Source of the DNA: Microvirga makkahensis
GTDB taxonomy: Bacteria; Pseudomonadota; Alphaproteobacteria; Rhizobiales; Beijerinckiaceae
DNA: 40,677 nucleotides
Direction of reading: 5' to 3'
NCBI RefSeq assembly: GCF_009830105.1
Contig: NZ_WURB01000034.1
Location: forward strand, 1 to 40,677
In this document: positions 40,059-40,677 of the stretch, piece by piece
How positions within the stretch are numbered: the first letter of the stretch is position 1
Layout: every line of letters begins with the position of its first letter
Notes under the pieces: generated by a model
Databases searched by the model: none
Told to the model about the DNA's origin: nothing
The model's input: only the letters and a program-made list of their open reading frames with translations
Program-made: the position numbers and the translations under genes

Positions 40059-40677
<619 letters not shown>

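Overview
The window is chromosomal DNA of a high-GC alphaproteobacterium, most likely a member of the Hyphomicrobiales (Rhizobiales). Support: an ALAS-type hemA; the murA / DUF2948 / hisD / UPF0262 / low-molecular-weight phosphatase gene string; a tRNA-His with no encoded G-1, a G1-U72 pair and A73; phasins; a PleC/DivJ/PdhS-type kinase; UPF0314; and CIRCE-controlled groESL. A Methylobacteriaceae/Microvirga-like host is my guess, not shown. There are no phage genes, transposases, integrases or CRISPR arrays. It reads as ordinary core and near-core chromosome.

Layout. 1-5 kb: 5' end of hemA (minus, with an FNR/FixK-like box), then a plus-strand run of a small conserved ORF, murA, DUF2948, hisD, UPF0262 and a phosphatase. 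5-7 kb: azlCD and a TerC-family gene on the minus strand. 7-10.5 kb: a tctB-tctA-tctC tripartite carboxylate transporter with a terminator, then tRNA-His. 10.5-12.9 kb: a gene-poor stretch with a probable frame-broken secreted-protein pseudogene, one small secreted protein, one small coiled-coil protein and palindromic repeats. 12.9-18.2 kb: minus-strand genes for a PAS-GGDEF-EAL protein, an outer-membrane barrel, a Nudix hydrolase and two phasins, the second behind a 20-bp tandem repeat that may be a PhaR operator. 18.4-23.9 kb: a multi-PAS histidine kinase and a Pat-type acetyltransferase. 24-25.6 kb: bacterioferritin, Bfd behind an Irr-like box, and a DUF1089 protein.

25.6-33.7 kb is the most coherent functional block: two divergent 2-hydroxyacid oxidation operons. 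Leftward, a c-type cytochrome gene, lutA, lutB and lutC are joined by successive 4-nt overlaps (lactate oxidation with a dedicated periplasmic electron carrier). Rightward lie glcD, glcE, a UPF0314 membrane protein and glcF (glycolate oxidase). 33.7-40.7 kb: a crescentin-like coiled-coil protein, an SDR/Nudix pair, a DUF2076 protein, an L,D-transpeptidase, an EamA exporter, and groES with the start of groL.

I found no clearly unprecedented system. The best second looks are the cytochrome-lutABC operon, UPF0314 inside glc, an orphan plus-strand terminator near 16.7 kb suggesting a small RNA, the phasin tandem operator, an EF-hand-like loop in TerC, and three dispersed palindromes sharing one loop sequence.
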